A DNA stretch of 64,000 nt, from positions 24,151,001 through 24,215,000 of the forward strand of contig OY540813.1 of assembly GCA_961205875.1 (NCBI GenBank), read 5' to 3'. Below are positions 1-11,172 of the stretch, in pieces; position 1 is the first letter of the stretch; each line of letters starts with the position of its first letter. The notes beneath the pieces were generated by a model that saw only the letters and a list, made by a program, of their open reading frames with translations, ran no database searches and had not been told where the DNA came from. The position numbers were made by a program, and so were the translations under genes. The DNA is from Sialis fuliginosa. Lineage: Eukaryota > Arthropoda > Insecta > Megaloptera > Sialidae.

Positions 1-180
1 ATCAAAGTGACTTTTCTTAGATTACCCGATAATGTCAATATTCAGCCCCCTCGAAACCATGAAACTTTTTCCTGAAACATTTTTTCTGAAAATTCGTTAT
101 TTTGGAAATAATCCGCTGGAAAGTCTTAAAAAAATACCTGGTATAACAGACATTTAAAACCATAAGGAGGGACTAGGCCA
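1..180. other. Intronic or upstream sequence with no gene
   Basis: This A+T-rich stretch precedes the splice acceptor of the Tgi exon at 663, so it is most simply intron sequence of that gene. I see no coding potential and no paired terminal repeats in it. Confidence 0.4.
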
Positions 181-513
181 CAGGGGTGGGGAACCTTTTT
201 ATCATAGAAGACCACATTTAAATTTAAAAATAATATGCAGGCCGCATACTTACCGTCTTTCTTGAAGTAGTCTTCGTCGTGAAATATATCCCCACTAGGA
301 AGTTCATATCAAATAACTTCAGAATATACGCGCAATAGCCAATTTTAATTTACGTTTGATTATTGTAGATTATTTGTTCAAACATTTTTATTTTTGTCTC
401 TTGGCAGAATAAAATTAAAAATAAATTGAGAAGAAAAATTATATATTATAAATAATTGAAATATTTACCGGCCGCAATGAAGTATTGAAAAGGCCGCAGG
501 TTCCCCATCCCTG
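181..513. mobile_element. hAT-like MITE in Tgi intron
   Basis: The left end reads CAGGGGTGGGGAACCT, and the reverse complement of the right end reads CAGGGATGGGGAACCT, a near-perfect terminal inverted repeat of hAT type. The flanks carry GACTAGGC on the left, separated from the repeat by two bases, and GACTAGGG on the right; this is an imperfect 8-bp target duplication. The motif AGGCCGC recurs inside both ends. There is no transposase coding, so it is non-autonomous. It lies just upstream of the Tgi exon, within an intron. Confidence 0.55.
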
Positions 514-662
514 GACTAGGGACACAGCTTTACTAGGCCTCGAAATTTGATGGGGGAGGGCATTTCATATAGTTAATGGGATAAACGGAATTACGCATAA
601 TTGTCACAGGGCATCAACTGTCACTCATGTATACAATTCTGAACAATATTTCTTTATTTCAG

Positions 663-1067
663 ATGACCCGAAACAGTCATCAACTAAGCAGCTCCCCACT
701 ACCAAATGGAAACGGGATAGGCGTGCTCGTCTCCCGGACTACTCCCGGAAATCCGACCCGAAACTCCCAGAGAACCTTCCTCCAGAACTGAAACAATCAT
801 CCCCGGATAGCAAGAGATATCTCGAACGAAGTCTGAGCTGCGATTCATATTCTTCCAACAGTGATGAGCACAAAGTATCAAACGAGCAGAAGGTAGCGGT
901 TGACGGCCCGCTCGATATGTCGGTGAAGCAGAGAGGGTTACCCCCTTCGTACTCGCAGGCAATCAGTAACTTAGATTACAAATCCTCCAGTTTTAGACCG
1001 TCTGTGATAACGCAAGCGGCCACCACTCAAGATTCGAAATTTAACGGCCGCAGTGATCTACCTTCAG
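663..1067 (+). CDS. Tgi: Tgi/VGLL4 homologue, internal exon
   Basis: This is the penultimate coding exon of a Tondu-domain-containing growth inhibitor. In Drosophila, Tgi is a nuclear co-repressor partner of Scalloped/TEAD that opposes Yorkie. The acceptor AG is at 661-662 and the donor GT at 1068, both phase 1. The exon is open throughout and codes about 134 residues: a basic segment (KWKRDRRAR), then PLDMS (resembling the CtBP-binding PxDLS motif), LPPSY (a PPxY motif at 941-952, the type bound by Yorkie WW domains), and RPSVIT, which is also found in vertebrate VGLL4. Earlier exons lie outside the window, so the start codon is not visible. The identification rests mainly on the next exon, which joins in frame. 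Confidence 0.85.
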
Positions 1068-2098
1068 GTAATGTGTTGAAGTGTTCAGAAATCAAAACTA
1101 TTTCTAAGAATTTTACTGAAAAGTAAAAAATGATTTTCGGAGTCTTGTCATTAATAATCAAATTTTCGAACTTTAAAAATTAAAATATTAAAATTATTTC
1201 ATAGCTCTTTTATTAGTCTGATTAAAATTGAAAAATCTTAACAGGGAGTTAGTAACATTGAACAGGTACTAACAATAAGTATTTTAATGGAAAAAAGTAT
1301 TTTAATTGAAAAAAATTCAAAAAGAATTTAAAAAGTCAATATTTTTTGTTGTTACTTTTCGCACACCTGTAAAATAAACAATGAAAATGATAAATATTTT
1401 TCATTACCTTTTTACAATTTCTCGATATGTCTAGGTAACACACCGAAAAATTGATTTAGAGTAAGTTATTGAGTTGACAAAAATCGCAAATTTTCAAAGT
1501 TGCACAGAAACAATCGAATATTAAAAAAAAGGAAAAATTACGCAATGTTTGTTTACAATAATGCCCATTTATAAGGGCATTATACAACTTGTTTTTCTCT
1601 TCAACACCCGATCTGTTCGCGGGTTCCTAAGCGAAACGCGCGAAAAAACAGTGAAAATTTCATCAACATTGGCTCATGTTAAAGCCTTGGTATTTTACAG
1701 AAACGGTCTCCGTCACCGCTTCGACCTTGCAAATCTGTTACATGTTAGCTGCGTCAAAACGCAGCGCCGTTTCGACGCAGCTAACATGCACTTGTATTGA
1801 ATGACATATAATAGACAGACATAAATTTTAAAACTATATACATAGATGTATAGATTCAAGAAACCCAAACTATTTTAATTGTATAGAAAGAGTACTACTA
1901 GTATTGATTTTGTGCATGTTGAAAAGTGTTAGGGATGCTTTAATAATAGTGTCCCTAGAAAAGTGTAAGACAGTAAGGCCATCCATTGTAGATATTTTTA
2001 ATTAAACATTAATTTTGTCTTTTATCAAAACCTTTTCTTTTCTCATTAATACTCAAAACAATAAATTCTGTATTAACTTGATATTTTTTACATTCTAG
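1068..2098 (+). other. Tgi intron, no gene
   Basis: This phase 1 intron of about 1.03 kb has donor GTAATG and acceptor TTCTAG. Apart from the hairpin at 1741-1788 I see no coding sequence. The open stretch at 1549-1800 runs through the hairpin and resembles no family I know. Confidence 0.8.
1741..1788. repeat. Perfect 15-bp-arm hairpin inside Tgi intron
   Basis: The arm CATGTTAGCTGCGTC (1741-1755) and its exact reverse complement (1774-1788) flank an 18-nt centre. The centre pairs further (AAACG with CGTTT) after one mismatch, so the whole folds into a hairpin of about 21 bp with a CAGCGC loop. It is much richer in CpG than the surrounding intron. It could be a small foldback element remnant, a precursor-like RNA hairpin or a DNA cruciform. 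I cannot choose between these. Confidence 0.7.
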
Positions 2099-2397
2099 GT
2101 ATTTCAATGTGCGACCCAATCATTGACGAACATTTCAGACGATCTCTTGGCAAAGACTACGCTGTGTTATTTTCCAACAACAACGTTACGTCAAATGCCA
2201 AAACTAATTCACAACAAGCCAACATCAAAACGTTAACAGATATAATGGATGCAGACGTTGCTAGTTTATCTGTTGACGATCATTTTGCTAAAGCCCTTGG
2301 AGACACGTGGGTCAAACTAAACAACAAAGAAAAGGACGATGAAATAAATATCGAAAATACAGACAACAGTGGGCAAAGAAAAGTTCTTTCTATTTAG
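2099..2397 (+). CDS. Tgi: Tgi/VGLL4 homologue, terminal exon with two Tondu motifs
   Basis: The last coding exon has its acceptor AG at 2097-2098 and its stop TAG at 2395-2397. Joining phase 1 ends restores ...S-G-I-S-M-C-D-P, matching the ISVCDP context of VGLL4. It carries both Tondu motifs that bind TEAD/Scalloped: TDU1, IIDEHFRRSLGKDY (about residues 5-18 after CDP begins), and TDU2, SVDDHFAKALGDTW (2269-2310). They are separated by a polar, N/Q-rich linker. A short acidic tail ends in RKVLSI. The two-motif layout and spacing are those of VGLL4/Tgi, unlike single-Tondu Vestigial. The function (competition with Yorkie/YAP for Scalloped) comes from the family, not from this sequence. Confidence 0.92.
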
Positions 2398-2434
2398 TTT
2401 GTTAGTTAGTTGAAAATTAAAATGTGAACATTAA

Positions 2435-3161
2435 GGTATTTCTCGGGGAGAAACAAGGTACGCTATATGTTAGAAAAGGAAAAAAAAGTACTATAAAATC
2501 AAGATAACCGTGGTATAAATTAAAATAAAATTTGGCAATGTTGAGCATATATATTCTATTGCGCATGCGCGACTTTTGTATTACCGATGACAGCTACATA
2601 TTATTTATTTAATGTTATGATGTGATAACGTGTACTGTTATTTGCAGCTGAATTTGTTATATATTATAAGTTTATAATTAAGAAATAGTTTTTATTATTT
2701 TTATTATTCCTTGAAATTAAAAGAACAATATATTCAGTACTTACGATTTTTAAATACCGCGGCAATTGTCAAAACTTTGCGGCATTGTCATAGCCAGTAC
2801 CGTGATATTTTTTTATCAGAAAATAAGTTTTTATTTTACTTACAACTTAAAAACGGGGTGGTGAAAATACTTGAGATATTTTATATTAACTCCAATTATA
2901 TTAATTTAGTTTTTATCAAAATTTCATAAATTTCTTGATCTTCCTTCGCATAAAATTATTTACTTTTTCATTGAAAATCTACTTAAAATATCGTAATCCC
3001 TATACTCGCAATGTTAAATTTTTTATTTTATTTTGGCGATATCTTCGCTCACAGATGGTCAATCATTTTAAGATTTTGAATGGAGCTTCTAAAAACCTTT
3101 TTTTCTTTTTTTACAAAATTTGAGCTTACTCTTGAATCTTTTAATTTTTCCGAGAAATACC
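2435..3161. mobile_element. TTAA-flanked MITE immediately after Tgi stop
   Basis: The ends are perfect 12-bp inverted repeats, GGTATTTCTCGG and CCGAGAAATACC, each flanked by TTAA (2431-2434 and 3162-3165). A TTAA duplication points to piggyBac or Kolobok-type transposition; the GG start suits Kolobok better, but I cannot settle it. The interior is 727 bp, A+T-rich and has no transposase coding. It begins 37 bp after the Tgi stop codon, so it probably forms part of the transcribed 3' UTR or the poly(A) region. Confidence 0.75.
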
Positions 3162-3165
3162 TTAA

Positions 3166-3609
3166 ATCATCAGATATTTTATTTATTTAAAATTAAAATC
3201 TGTTACTCTTACAAAAATACCGTGTGAATTAGAATTGTGTTAATCGAGATGTAATATTAAATAATTTTGAAACTACCCTGTAAAAACAATATATAAAAAA
3301 AAATCGTGGTCCTTCAAACTAGATACTCTGTATTCTTCGGTTTTTGAAGTAAATAGTGTTTTTTTTTTTTTTTTTGAGTAAAATAAAATAAGTCAAATAT
3401 AGGATTGTTAACTTTAATTTTGAGCAAATTCAAAATACAGGTATAATATATGTGCTGTATATTGAAGGAATCGCGATAGATCCTTTCATGACAAGAATGC
3501 AAGATTATTTTACAATTTTTTGTAGGTTCTATATATAGAAAAATTAAATGTTGTTCCTGTGTAAACATTTTCCAAATGATATATAATATACGTGTACGTT
3601 CATATAATC
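3166..3609. other. A+T-rich spacer, no gene
   Basis: The spacer lies between the TTAA element and the satellite array. It contains a T tract at about 3358-3375. Nothing else was recognised. Confidence 0.5.
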
Positions 3610-6600
3610 GCATAAAATTTAATTATTAGATATGATTTGAACATTTAACGATTCTTCTGAGAAATCGTTTGGTGGGAAAAGAAAGTTATAGTATTAAGCA
3701 AGACTGGCGCTAGGGATTCAGATGTGTGAAAAATTCCTTTTGCCGACTTCGCATCCGATAGTTTTGTTGCCACCTCAAATTTTTAGCCCCCCAATCCACA
3801 CTTTTGCACTCCTTTCTATTTTTGATAACCTTTTTTTAACTTGTCATATCACGATTTTTCCACCCTTCAAACTTTCTTTTCTTACTTATCCACCCTCTTT
3901 CAATTTCTGAAAGAACTTTTTTTAATTTTTACTCCTGATATCACTAATCTCACCCATTTTACCTATTGGAAATTGAGGTGAAAATGAGAATTTTAGGTCA
4001 AATTTTGTCACTTTCGGCGATTAGCGCCTGCGTGCAAATCACACACTGTACCCGCGTTAAGCCGGTCTTAATATTAAGTATAATATATTAAATGTTTCGA
4101 TATAAAATTTTTGCAAAGACTAATGCAGAATTTTTAATAATAGTTATGCATAAATTTTATTTATTAGATATGATTTGAACATTTAACGATTCTTCTGAGA
4201 AATCGTTTGGTGGGAATCGAAAGTTTTATAGTATTAAGCAAGACTGGCGCTAGGGATTCAGATGTGTGAAAAATTCCTTTTGCCGACTTCGCATCCGATA
4301 GTTTTGTTGCCACCTCAAATTTTCAGCCCCCCAATCCACACTTTTGCACTCCTTTCTATTTTTGATGACCTTTTTTTAACTTGTCATATCACGATTTTTC
4401 CACCCTTCAAACTTTCTTTTCTTACTTATCCACCCTCTTTCAATTTCTGAAAGAACTTTTTTTAATTTTTACTCCTGATATCACTAATCTCACCCATTTT
4501 ACCTATTGGAAATTGAGGTGAAAATGAGAAATTTAGGTCAAATTTTGTCACTTTCGGCGATTGGCGCCTGCGTGCAAATCACACACTGTACCCGCGTTAA
4601 GCCGGTCTTAATATTAAGTATAATATATTAAATGTTTCGATATAAAATTTTTGCAAAGACTAATGCAGAATTTTTAATAATAGTTATGCATAAATTTTAT
4701 TTATTAGATATGATTTGAACATTTAACGATTCTTCTGAGAAATCGTTTGGTGGGAAAAGAAAGTTATAGTATTAAGCAAGACTGGCGCTAGGGATTCAGA
4801 TGTGTGAAAAATTCCTTTTGCCGACTTCGCATCCGATAGTTTTGTTGCCACCTCAAATTTTCAGCCCCCCAATCCACACTTTTGCACTCCTTTCTATTTT
4901 TGATAACCTTTTTTTAACTTGTCATATCACGATTTTTCCACCCTTCAAACTTTCTTTTCTTACATATCCACCCTCTTTCAATTTCTGAAAGAACTTTTTT
5001 TAATTTTTACTCCTGATATCACTAATCTCACCCATTTTACCTATTGGAAATTGAGGTGAAAATGAGAATTTTAGGTCAAATTTTGTCACTTTCGGCGATT
5101 AGCGCCTGCGTGCAAATCACACACTGTACCCGCGTTAAGCCGGTCTTAATATTAAGTATAATATATTAAATGTTTCGATATAAAATTTTTGCAAAGACTA
5201 ATGCAGAATTTTTAATAATAGTTATGCATAAATTTTATTTATTAGATATGATTTGAACATTTAACGATTCTTCTGAGAAATCGTTTGGTGGGAAAAGAAA
5301 GTTATAGTATTAAGCAAGACTGGCGCTAGGGATTCAGATGTGTGAAAAATTCCTTTTGCCGACTTTACATTCGATAGTTTTGTTGCCACCTCAAATTTTC
5401 AGTCTCCCAATCCACACTTTTGCACTCCTTTCTATTTTTGATGACCTTTTTTTAACTTGTCATATCACGATTTTTCCACCCTTCAAACTTTCTTTTCTTA
5501 CTTATCCACCCTCTTTCAATTTCTGAAAGAACTTTTTTTAATTTTTACTCCTGATATCACTAATCTCACCCATTTTACCTATTGGAAATTGAGGTGAAAA
5601 TGAGAATTTTAGGTCAAATTTTGTCACTTTCGGCGATTAGCGCCTGCGTGCAAATCACACACTGTACCCGCGTTAAGCCGGTCTTAATATTAAGTATAAT
5701 ATATTAAATGTTTCGATATAAAATTTTTGCAAAGACTAATGCAGAATTTTTAATAATAGTTATGCATAAATTTTATTTATTAGATATGATTTGAACATTT
5801 AACGATTCTTCTGAGAAATCGTTTGGTGGGAAAAGAAAGTTATAGTATTAAGCAAGACTGGCGCTAGGGATTCAGATGTGTGAAAAATTCCTTTTGCCGA
5901 CTTTACATTCGATAGTTTTGTTGCCACCTCAAATTTTCAGTCTCCCAATCCACACTTTTGCACTCCTTTCTATTTTTGATGACCTTTTTTTAACTTGTCA
6001 TATCACGATTTTTCCACCCTTCAAACTTTCTTTTCTTACTTATCCACCCTCTTTCAATTTCTGAAAGAACTTTTTTTAATTTTTACTCCTGATATCACTA
6101 ATCTCACCCATTTTACCTATTGGAAATTGAGGTGAAAATGAGAAATTTAGGTCAAATTTTGTCACTTTCGGCGATTGGCGCCTGCGTGCAAATCACACAC
6201 TGTACCCGCGTTAAGCCGGTCCTAATTTTAAGTATAATATATTAAATGTTTCGATATAAAATTTTTGCAAAGACTAATGCAGAATTTTTAATAATAGTTA
6301 TGCATAAATTTTAATTATTAGATATGATTTGAACATTTAACGATTCTTGTGAGAAATCGTTTGGTGGGAACAGAAAGTTTTAGTATTAAGCAAGGCTGGC
6401 GCTAGGGATTCAGATGTGTGAAAAATTCCTTTTGCCGACTTCACATCCGATAGTTTTGTTGCCACCTCAAATTTTCAGCCCCCCAATCCACTCTTTTGCA
6501 GTCCTTTCTATTTTTGATGACCTTTTTTTAACTTGTCGTATCACGATTTTTCCACCCTTCAAACTTTCTTTTCTTACTTATCCACCCTCTTTCAATTTCT

Positions 6601-7915
6601 GAAAGAACTTTTTTTAATTTTTACTCCTGATATCACTAATCTCACCCATTTTACCTATTGGAAATTGAGGTGAAAATGAGAATTTTAGGTCAAATTTTGT
6701 CACTTTCGGCGATTAGCGCCTGCGTGCAAATCACACACTGTACCCGCGTTAAGCCGGTCTTAATATTAAGTATAATATATTAAATGTTTCGATATAAAAT
6801 TTTTGCAAAGACTAATGCAGAATTTTTAATAATAGTTATGCATAAATTTTATTTATTAGATATGATTTGAACATTTAACGATTCTTCTGAGAAATCGTTT
6901 GGTGGGAAAAGAAAGTTATAGTATTAAGCAAGACTGGCGCTAGGGATTCAGATGTGTGAAAAATTCCTTTTGCCGACTTTACATTCGATAGTTTTGTTGC
7001 CACCTCAAATTTTCAGTCTCCCAATCCACACTTTTGCACTCCTTTCTATTTTTGATGACCTTTTTTTAACTTGTCATATCACGATTTTTCCACCCTTCAA
7101 ACTTTCTTTTCTTACTTATCCACCCTCTTTCAATTTCTGAAAGAACTTTTTTTAATTTTTACTCCTGATATCACTAATCTCACCCATTTTACCTATTGGA
7201 AATTGAGGTGAAAATGAGAAATTTAGGTCAAATTTTGTCACTTTCGGCGATTAGCGCCTGCGTGCAAATCACACACTGTACCCGCGTTAAGCCGGTCCTA
7301 ATTTTAAGTATAATATATTAAATGTTTCGATATAAAATTTTTGCAAAGACTAATGCAGAATTTTTAATAATAGTTATGCATAAATTTTAATTATTAGATA
7401 TGATTTGAACATTTAACGATTCTTGTGAGAAATCGTTAGGTGGGAACAGAAAGTTTTAGTATTAAGCAAGGCTGGCGCTAGGGATTCAGATGTGTGAAAA
7501 ATTCCTTTTGCCGACTTCACATCCGATAGTTTTGTTGCCACCTCAAATTTTCAGCCCCCTAATCCACTCTTTTGCAGTCCTTTCTATTTTTGATGACCTT
7601 TTTTTAACTTGTCGTATCACGATTTTTCCACCCTTCAAACTTTCTTTTCTTACTTATCCACCCTCTTTCAATTTCTGAAAGAACTTTTTTTAATTTTTAC
7701 TCCTGATATCACTAATCTCACCCATTTTACCTATTGGAAATTGAGGTGAAAATGAGAAATTTAGGTCAAATTTTGTCACTTTCGGCGATTGGCGCCTGCG
7801 TGCAAATCACACACTGTACCCGCGTTAAGCCGGTCCTAATATTAAGTATAGTATATTAAATGTTTTGATATAAAATTTTTGCAAAGACCAATGAAGAATT
7901 TTTAATAATAGTTAT
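3610..7915. repeat. Satellite array, eight units of 538 bp
   Basis: Eight head-to-tail units begin at GCATAAA: 3610, 4148 (540 bp), 4688, 5226, 5764, 6302, 6840 and 7378, the rest 538 bp each. Units differ at a few diagnostic sites and fall into three types. Type A is units 1-3 (CGCATCCGAT and a run of C). Type B is units 4, 5 and 7 (TTACATTCGAT and AGTCTCCC). Type C is units 6 and 8 (CACTCTTTTGCAGTCC and GATTCTTGTGAG). Units 5-6 and 7-8 therefore form a repeated B-C dimer. Each unit contains the same 62-codon open frame, which I do not regard as a gene. The array begins and ends at the same phase of the unit, so it holds eight whole copies. Confidence 0.95.
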
Positions 7916-10242
7916 GCATATCCTTCTGGTTTATTTTTATGCATTAAAATTTCAAATAATTTCAATGACTCATTTCAAAGTAACAACCCTTTTATGTAAT
8001 TTACATCAAAAATTCATGAAATACAATAAATAAAAGTCTTCTACTTCAAAATGGTCTTAAAATGTTCATTACATAATCTAGTATTATGAATTAAAACTTG
8101 ATTTCAGTTTGATGAATCATTTAGTAGTTACAGCCCATTAAATAAAGTATATCAAATACATCGATCGAATGCAATGTATATTTTACTTTATAAATTTTTA
8201 ATTCGACGGTAATTAAATCAGTTACTGTTATAAATGATTAAATTTTGTTTAAATCTGTGAATAATTCATGTTACAATTTCTCTTGTCACTGTAAACACCT
8301 GGCAATAGTTTAAACATGAAAGATGACCAGTCTAAACATTGTAATTACATTGCTGAACCGGTCATCTTTAATGTTAAAACTATACTTTATTTTATAAGAA
8401 AATTCTCTCTTTTTATACTGGAGTTTTTCACATACTTTATTTAAAGGACTGTGATTTCTAAACGAGCCATCGAAAAGATTTAAAATTTTAATACATCCAT
8501 CTAGACTATATAACAACCATTGTAAGATCAAAAAGAATATATGTTATTTATAGTTCCACAGTACTATGTTGTCAAACAGGAGGCATTTTTTTTATCTGCT
8601 TTTATAGAAATATAGATACATTTTTCTATGCTCTATCGCAACCTGACAATTTAGATTTGATTTTAATTATTTAATCTATGATTATATAAATATATAATAC
8701 TTATTTTTAAACGTAGGTATATTTAAATAAGATAGTAGTTTATATTTATTATTAAAGACTTGTATAAAGTATCTCAACTGAAACATTCTTTAAAGTTTTG
8801 TGCATAACTTTTGAAAACGTGCTTTATAAAGACATAATTTTAAAGAATTATTTAGTTGTATTATATATCAAAGATTAGGTATTAAATGAATGTTAATTAT
8901 TATTATAAATGTGCAAATGATTGGATTGAAATTTTGTATTAATTTATTCCTCTTTTTTTGTGCTTATAGTGTTTAATATTATGTTTGTTAGAATGTAGAT
9001 ATTTATTTATTTGTCTTCGTTATAATTGTGAGGTGAATATATTAATATAGAAATAAAATCATGGATTATATTTTAAACATAATATAATTGTTTGTTTTGT
9101 CAAATTAGAGAATAACTTCCCATAACATATAGAATATAGACACTAGTTTGAGCTTATGTTTAACTTGCAATTTTGTTTATAACTATCAAATAGGTTTTAA
9201 TCTTTTTAAATGAAAAGCGAGGAGTAAGACTGTCCCGCTCAAACCATAATAACTCGTGTGTTAATTGGATACAAAGTGCGCACCTGAAAATTTATATTCA
9301 TTTTTAATTTTATGAACAGTTTGTGTGTATCAAGTATATGCTTAATTTTTGTTTAGTGCAGACTTTTCAGTCTAAAAATTGTTTCTATTGAATTTCTGAA
9401 ACTAAGAATTAAATGGAATCAATAAAAAAATTATTAACTGGTCTATAATCTGCAATTCCCTCTTCCCCTCCCCAATGCCCACAAAGAGCATTTTGTTTAA
9501 TTTTCAATCCAAGATTTTGTTTTCTTATTTAGCGTGTGTTATATTTAATTATTTTTCATAAAGTATCTATTATATAACTAGTATTTATGTAGTAATGATG
9601 TAATTACAGTATAGACTTTGTATATAGATAGTAGAATATATTATTATTTCAAATTATGTGTATATAGTTAATTTATATGAAACAGTTAATTTAGATACAT
9701 ATATTGTATGAACAGGTACAAATATGATGTTGTATGTATAATATGATATTAAATGTTAATATTGACTATATTTTTATTATTTATTTATTAATTTTTTCTG
9801 TTTTCTTTTTAGGGTTCCATATTTCAAAATTATCTCTACATTTTTTTAATTCTGGGCAATATGTACAAATCAATTTTTTTTTCATTTATAATCTCATAAC
9901 TTTACAGATCTTGCCTCGTTCTCGTTTAAGAGACAAGATGAAACTTACCTAACTCACCTCATCTTATCTCATTTGCAACTCTATTTAAACATTTGACATA
10001 AAACTATGTTGGTAATATAAACTACACTTATATTATGTCCTATTCCTATTTAATATCCTGAATATAGCAATAAAGGGCTCTGATTGCCCAGATTTACAAT
10101 ATTTTATCTTTAACAGTTGAATATCTAGTATGGCCCCTACATAAAGGGAGGGGGCTGACAGGGTTCAAGCCTGGAGCCCAGGGCTTAGGAGGATCCGACG
10201 CGACAAGTCAACGAGCTTTTTTTTTGGTTGTAAAAAAATGTC
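7916..10242. other. A+T-rich intergenic DNA, no gene seen
   Basis: No open frame with recognisable similarity lies here. Poly(A) signal-like AATAAA occurs at several points, for example near 8025 and 9051. A long Tgi 3' UTR reaching this far cannot be excluded. Short open frames such as 9734-9952 have only A+T-driven composition. Confidence 0.4.
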
Positions 10243-10245
10243 TTA

Positions 10246-10384
10246 TACGGTGTTCACACCAAAGAAAACAAAACAGCAACACGGTGTTTGAAAACACGTC
10301 GTATTTAAAAATGCATAGGTTTTATTGCACTTTTGTCAAAAAGACACGATGTTGCTGTTTTGTTTTTTCGGTCTGAACACGGCA
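10246..10384. mobile_element. Short foldback MITE, 3-bp TTA duplication
   Basis: The left half contains GGTGTTCACACC followed by AAAACAAAACAGCAAC. The right half contains the reverse complement GTTGCTGTTTTGTTTT followed by GGTCTGAACACGGCA. TTA flanks both sides (10243-10245 and 10385-10387), as in PIF/Harbinger elements. The 139-bp element is almost entirely palindromic and non-coding. A partial relative lies at 30290-30402. Confidence 0.6.
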
Positions 10385-10431
10385 TTAGGTTTCTTATTGT
10401 TTGCTCGAGGCAAGTGATAGAATGTGGGGGC

Positions 10432-10798
10432 CAGGGGTTATTTTAAAAAAGTTTTTCAACTGCACATTTTTCCTTTTTTTCTGCTCGACTTTTACAGTTT
10501 CATTTATAATTTTCCACTACACAAATTGACTTATACAACTGTACATTTTTTTTCGCTTTTCAACTATATTTATCTATATATAATTGCAATGACTTTTTTT
10601 ATTTATTTATTTTTTGCTTTCTACTTGTACTTTTTCAACAAGATGTGCCTTTTTTCTACTATATTTATGTTTTTAAAATGTAACTATCTTTATTTTACTC
10701 TAAACTTTTTTTGAACTACACAATAGACTTTTACAACTACACATTTCACTTTTAGAACTGCAGAAACAAGCTCTAACTACACACTAAAATAACCCCTG
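10432..10798. mobile_element. hAT MITE with perfect 8-bp duplication
   Basis: The ends CAGGGGTTATTTTA and TAAAATAACCCCTG are inverted repeats. The 8-bp GTGGGGGC is present on both sides (10424-10431 and 10799-10806), a textbook hAT target duplication. The interior is 367 bp of pyrimidine-rich, non-coding sequence with repeated ACTTTT and CAACTACAC motifs. The open frame at 10424-10714 is a by-product of this composition. A second copy, inverted, is at 17258-17475. Confidence 0.85.
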
Positions 10799-10936
10799 GT
10801 GGGGGCCATGATCTATAGTTTGTGAAATCAGGCATTAGACTTTAAATGTTATAAAATATTATATTTTAAATAAATCAGACATCTTTGTATATTATAAACA
10901 TTTATACTTAATTTATAATTATTTATATTTAATTCA

Positions 10937-11172
10937 TCATTTCTTAAAACCACCATCTCTTTGGAAAGACCAAACTCCAGTTTTTGGTGGACACTTGTTT
11001 ATTGGAACACAATTGTATTCGTAGTCTCTTGCATATCCCTCCTTACAATAGCACCGGTCGTTACAGCGTATGTTGACTATCGGACAGTATTCACCTAATG
11101 TAGCGCACTCTTTGTCGCAGAAATTACCACAACTGTAGAATTCTAGTGGTGATGCACAACGTGGTCTAGCAT
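10937..11172 (-). CDS. TIL-domain protease inhibitor, exon 2
   Basis: This is the second and last coding exon of a small secreted cysteine-rich protein. After the acceptor AG (11173-11174 on the forward strand) it encodes 77 residues, beginning ARPRCASPLEFYSCGNFC. It holds ten cysteines spaced C-x8-C-x3-C-x3-C-x6-C-x6-C-x3-C-x1-C-x11-C-x5-C, the pattern of the trypsin-inhibitor-like (TIL) domain with five disulphides. The segment PIVNIR between cysteines 5 and 6 occupies the usual protease-binding loop. A short tail after the last cysteine is basic and ends GGFKK. The family inhibits serine proteases in haemolymph, gut or venom; the target here is unknown. Confidence 0.88.

Noticed and set aside
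3722-7678. Eight 62-codon open frames as a tandem gene family
   Set aside because: They repeat with the satellite period, have no signal, domain or splice context, and are explained by unit similarity. Kept only as a low-interest finding.
3610-7915. CRISPR-like or ribozyme-bearing tandem array
   Set aside because: Units are long and contiguous without spacers, and I found no CTGATGA/GAAA pair of a hammerhead in the unit on either strand.
10130-10200. tRNA-like phrase with GGGTTCAAGCC
   Set aside because: No acceptor stem or anticodon arm can be folded around it.
10424-10714. 96-codon open frame rich in Phe, Tyr and Leu
   Set aside because: It lies inside the hAT MITE and follows its T-rich composition; it begins in the target duplication.
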